DNA of 64,000 nucleotides, from contig JADKFX010000001.1 of assembly GCA_016717265.1 (NCBI GenBank), positions 3,794,501 through 3,858,500 of the forward strand, given 5' to 3'. The DNA is from Saprospiraceae bacterium. GTDB lineage: Bacteria > Bacteroidota > Bacteroidia > Chitinophagales > Saprospiraceae. This document shows positions 60,793-64,000 of this stretch, piece by piece (position 1 is the first letter of the stretch; the number at the start of each line of letters is the position of its first letter). Position numbers and translations under genes: made by a program. The notes beneath the pieces were generated by a model, which saw only the letters and a list, made by a program, of their open reading frames with translations, was not told the DNA's origin and ran no database searches.

Positions 60793-63700
60793 CTATTTTG
60801 CAATAATTATTTTCTTGAATATTAAGTGTTGTTTTGTTTCAAAACTGCAGATGTAAATTCCAGCTTGCAAATGGGTAGGATCAAATTGATACTTTTTATG
60901 AAAACTAAACATAAAAATGGTTCGACCTTTATCATCTATTAGTTTTGTCTTCACCTCGCCTTCCAATGTTGTTTCAATGTTAAATAGTTGATCCCCGGTT
61001 AAAGGGTTTGGATAAATTGCAAGTTCAGGATTTTCATTCCAGGCAATCGGTTTGTCAATCCCTACTACTAAAGTATCGGATATGGCTTTTGTAATTAAAA
61101 ATTGACCTTGCGTCTGTACTTTGGTTTTGTTAAATTGAGCAGATGCATTATTGCCTGCTTGTAAACCAACGCTAACATCAGAAAATAACCAAGTACTTGT
61201 ATCTGCATTTGGAACTCTTTTAAAAAGTTTCAATTCATCCATTGTAGTTTGAGTTGAAACGGCTCCAATATTTTGAAAATTCATATTTTTAAAAGCAGTA
61301 AATGAGGTATTTGATCCAAAATTATGCAATATCCAATAAGCAGGACTCACGGGTTTCTGAATTGGATTGAATCCAATTGTAGGGATATAATTAATTCTGG
61401 TAATACAAAGCTCTCCATTCGGATAAACACCACTATCTTCAGAATCAATGATTAATCCTGTTAATCCAAATGAGTAACTTCCTTTATTGCGAATATCCAG
61501 TCGATGGCTAAAACCTGGTCCTACAGGTGCCGTCGAATTTATGATGCTTACATTTCCTGACAAGGAGGCATGAAACGAATTTTGCTTGTCAAGAATTAAA
61601 TCTACACCTTCATTAAATTGATGATAACTAAGCATTCCTGGATTATTTGTATGTGTCCTTGTCAAATGCATGATTTCGCGGATTTCACTTTGACTTAATG
61701 CGCGATCATAGGTACAGATTTCATCCATTTCACCTTTAAAATAACGATCTCCTCCATTTAAATCCGCACCTATAATGAGTGGACTTTCAAAGGATTGAGG
61801 TACAACCGTTACCGTATTTGTAAACGGGACGCCATCTTTATAAATTGTAATTGCATCCGGACTCGCAACGATTGCTACATGTGTCCATTCACCAGGTATT
61901 AATCGCGCTTTAGATACCCAATTATACCCTCCTGCGTCCCAATGATATCGAATATCTCCATTATTTAATACACTTAAACCTGCAGCAGTACCTGCATTGC
62001 GTTTAAATAAGAGGCCAGCCCAATCTTTTTGATTTCCGTTTGATTTTATCCATGCCATCATTGTAATTGTATTTGTAATCTTACCGAGTGGCGGAATTTG
62101 AGCATAGGAACCAGCTCCGGTTAAAGACAATGCTCCTCCTGGTAAACTATCTTTTTCACATTGATTTTTTACATTCACATAGATCGTATCGTAAAAACTT
62201 CCGGTAGCATTTTTCAAATTCATGACGATCTGTTTTAATCCTTGCGAATTAAAAATAGCTTTTGGTGTTCGTGTTTTATCTCCAGTCAAATACCGGGTAT
62301 CTGGTATTGTCCAAGTCCAACTTGCCCCGTTATGATTAACTGCAGAATAATCATCAAAATAAAATGTATCGCGAATACAGAAGGATTCTAATTTATCTAC
62401 CATTGCTTGTGCAACTACTTTCGATTCTTCAAATAAAGAATTTTCCCAAACTCCAAATCCCCAACATCCATTTCGGATTTTGCCATCCCGATAAAACGGT
62501 TTTAAGCGATTGGTTTCTGCACTGACAGGCAATCCATCAGAATACGCTTGCCAATCGACCATTCCATCCGTCTTATAAAAAACACCTCTAGAGGTACCTA
62601 AATACACTCCTCCATTGGTACCATATTGATGCAAAATATCAGTAATTGTGATGTTATCTAATTTAGTACTTGTAAGATTGATCCAACTCAAACCACCATC
62701 TATAGTTTTATAAACTTTTTTTCCATTGGAACCATAGGTCAGAGCAATCCAAAGTTCATTGGGATTTGTTGCGCTCAAAGAAATTTTTGCACGGTCGTTA
62801 TTATTTGGCAACGGCAACGGGGTACATCGATTCCAGGTTTTCCCACCATCTAAGGTTTTCCATAATGAATCATCGGTTCCATCCCATTGGGTTGTATAAA
62901 TTATTTGCGGATTAAACCTTGAAATTTCAATTTCGAAAACTTTGTTATCGACATTCCCAGGAAAGGTATACAATAGCTGGAATGTTCCACCACCATCCAA
63001 GCTTTTCCAGATTTTATTATCTCTTCCCAAGTAAATGATATTCCAACATTGAGGATGCCAAGTCATTTGACTATTCGCATAATATGCATAGGTTTCATTT
63101 GGGAAAAGTCCAACGGGGAAATAACTAACACCAGAGGTAAATCCAGTTTTTAAAGCATATCCTCCAATATCAGAAAAATAAGTTTTCCTTCCAGGTCCAG
63201 GATTTACATAACCTGTAGCGGCTTCTGCTCCACCCATTCGATAAAATGAAGTGGCTGGAAAACTTTCGTGCCAGGCCATATTGCCATTGTGATATCTTCC
63301 ACCGACCAAAATATCTTCATTCCAACCGGCATCAAATCCCCACAAATTTGCTCCAGAAATACCATCCATTCTGGCTTCACTAGTTTGGCCAAAATCATTT
63401 GAATAATTGATTCCACCGTCACTTCCAATCCACAAATCATTTCCTTGTGCAACCATACATTGTATATCTGGATGACTCCAGGGTAGACTGCCTACATATC
63501 CGCCTAATCCGGTCCAGGTTGCTCCTCCATCAACACTTTTAAACCAAGAAGTTCCTCCTGCAATTAATTGATTTTCATTTTTAGGATTTACAATAATTGC
63601 CATATCATAAAATCCTTGATTAAATCCATTGGTCCCATTATGAGCCATTAAATTTGTATGTGTAGGGATTGAATAGGTTCCGCCAATTGCATTCGTTGGG

Positions 63701-64000
63701 TTGGTATTATTCCAGCTATCTCCTCCATTTAGGCTCACAAAAACTCCTACATATCCATTCAATGTGCCTCCATTTCCACATAAATAAGCATAAAGTTTAT
63801 TGCTATTGGATGGGCAAACTGCAATAAGTGCTCCTGTAACTGTTTCATTAATTCCAGGATTATACCATCCATTTCCAATTGTAAACCAGAAAGTGCCACC
63901 ATCCGTAGACCTCAAAAAACTAGAGGAATTGCCATTTTGTTTTACACAATAAATGGTAGCTTGATTATTTCTTCTAAATTTTATGGTCCAACATTCTTCT
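60793..64000 (-). CDS. large type IX-style surface protein with Asp-box, LamG and sorting domains (5' end outside window)
   Basis: The frame is open to the window edge, so 1069 residues are visible and the start lies beyond 64000; a TTG at 63915 is internal. The N-terminal visible half has at least six BNR/sortilin-like Asp-box segments (STDGGTFW, SLNGGDSW, SVDGGATW, SLDGGGTF, TLDGGKTW, TIDGGLSW), as in a VPS10-type propeller. A PKD-like part follows, then a LamG/concanavalin fold (about residues 600-760; MAWIKSNGNQKDWAGLLFKR, EWTHVAIVASPDAITIYKDG, YFKGEMDEICTYDRALSQSE). The end (LAIYPNPLTGDQLF and on to LIFKKIIIAK) is a type IX sorting domain. It should be exported to the cell surface. Confidence 0.9.
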   Translation of the reverse strand, partial: EECWTIKFRRNNQATIYCVKQNGNSSSFLRSTDGGTFWFTIGNGWYNPGINETVTGALIAVCPSNSNKLYAYLCGNGGTLNGYVGVFVSLNGGDSWNNTNPTNAIGGTYSIPTHTNLMAHNGTNGFNQGFYDMAIIVNPKNENQLIAGGTSWFKSVDGGATWTGLGGYVGSLPWSHPDIQCMVAQGNDLWIGSDGGINYSNDFGQTSEARMDGISGANLWGFDAGWNEDILVGGRYHNGNMAWHESFPATSFYRMGGAEAATGYVNPGPGRKTYFSDIGGYALKTGFTSGVSYFPVGLFPNETYAYYANSQMTWHPQCWNIIYLGRDNKIWKSLDGGGTFQLLYTFPGNVDNKVFEIEISRFNPQIIYTTQWDGTDDSLWKTLDGGKTWNRCTPLPLPNNNDRAKISLSATNPNELWIALTYGSNGKKVYKTIDGGLSWINLTSTKLDNITITDILHQYGTNGGVYLGTSRGVFYKTDGMVDWQAYSDGLPVSAETNRLKPFYRDGKIRNGCWGFGVWENSLFEESKVVAQAMVDKLESFCIRDTFYFDDYSAVNHNGASWTWTIPDTRYLTGDKTRTPKAIFNSQGLKQIVMNLKNATGSFYDTIYVNVKNQCEKDSLPGGALSLTGAGSYAQIPPLGKITNTITMMAWIKSNGNQKDWAGLLFKRNAGTAAGLSVLNNGDIRYHWDAGGYNWVSKARLIPGEWTHVAIVASPDAITIYKDGVPFTNTVTVVPQSFESPLIIGADLNGGDRYFKGEMDEICTYDRALSQSEIREIMHLTRTHTNNPGMLSYHQFNEGVDLILDKQNSFHASLSGNVSIINSTAPVGPGFSHRLDIRNKGSYSFGLTGLIIDSEDSGVYPNGELCITRINYIPTIGFNPIQKPVSPAYWILHNFGSNTSFTAFKNMNFQNIGAVSTQTTMDELKLFKRVPNADTSTWLFSDVSVGLQAGNNASAQFNKTKVQTQGQFLITKAISDTLVVGIDKPIAWNENPELAIYPNPLTGDQLFNIETTLEGEVKTKLIDDKGRTIFMFSFHKKYQFDPTHLQAGIYICSFETKQHLIFKKIIIAK

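Noticed and set aside
1..64000. tRNA or rRNA genes
   Set aside because: I looked for T-loop-like GGTTCRAAYCC sequences and for rRNA segments and found no convincing cloverleaf or match by eye; a tRNAscan run would decide.
1..64000. Insertion sequences or prophage
   Set aside because: No transposase, integrase or phage gene was recognised in the window.

Overview
The window is AT-rich chromosomal DNA of a Bacteroidota bacterium, most likely in or near the Saprospiraceae/Chitinophagales side of the phylum. The pointers are type IX secretion-style C-terminal domains, several SusD-free outer-membrane beta-barrels, lipoproteins with relaxed lipoboxes, a LytTR/beta-propeller two-component pair, GIN-domain (DUF2807), DUF5777 and DUF7948 proteins, and promoters fitting the Bacteroidota TTTG / TAnnTTTG consensus rather than TTGACA / TATAAT. 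The taxon is an inference from gene content. No rRNA, tRNA, insertion sequence or CRISPR array was recognised.

Layout. 1-10.8 kb is accessory: a large WD40 protein running off the left edge (probably WD40-caspase), a GNAT enzyme, a SnoaL-like protein, an OmpA-family protein, a TlpA-like thioredoxin, a small secreted protein, then a two-gene operon of a secreted caspase-like peptidase and a coiled-coil/barrel partner. 11.0-16.6 kb is the F-type ATP synthase operon atpB-E-F-H-A-G, without atpD and atpC. 17-30.8 kb is mostly housekeeping: Tex, an Asp-box secreted protein, a sugar nucleotidyltransferase, a cold-shock protein, a DEAD-box helicase with DEFD in motif II, Pcm, a phosphohexomutase, an ElaA-like acetyltransferase, and a haloperoxidase-like lipoprotein paired with an outer-membrane barrel.

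31.4-38.9 kb is a compact one-direction cluster: YceI, sensor kinase, LytTR regulator, two haem-motif lipoproteins, an OB-fold protein, a second YceI and a DUF5777 barrel. I regard it as the best candidate for an uncharacterised system: a regulated envelope lipid/redox module. 38.9-47.6 kb holds a thiolase with a NuoE-NuoF fusion, a glycine-rich hydrophobic peptide, an AraC regulator with a cupin, and a large FAD/Fe-S dehydrogenase. 48-52.1 kb has a stand-alone DUF7948 protein and a YtrA-type ABC operon (ATPase, permease, GntR repressor, GIN protein) with a readable promoter and operator. 53.4-64 kb has uvrA, an ECF-like sigma factor, a lipoprotein, a phosphopantetheinyl transferase, ubiX, folC and a very large type IX-style surface protein leaving the right edge.

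The most unusual non-coding signal is at 58620-58899: exactly 40 consecutive 7-bp units in perfect register with consensus YHTTRAC, abutting and supplying the stop codon of ubiX. Several starts were moved inward from longest-ORF positions on the evidence of signal peptides, promoters or start codons; these are noted per gene. The right-edge gene is 5'-truncated by the window and does not start at 63915.
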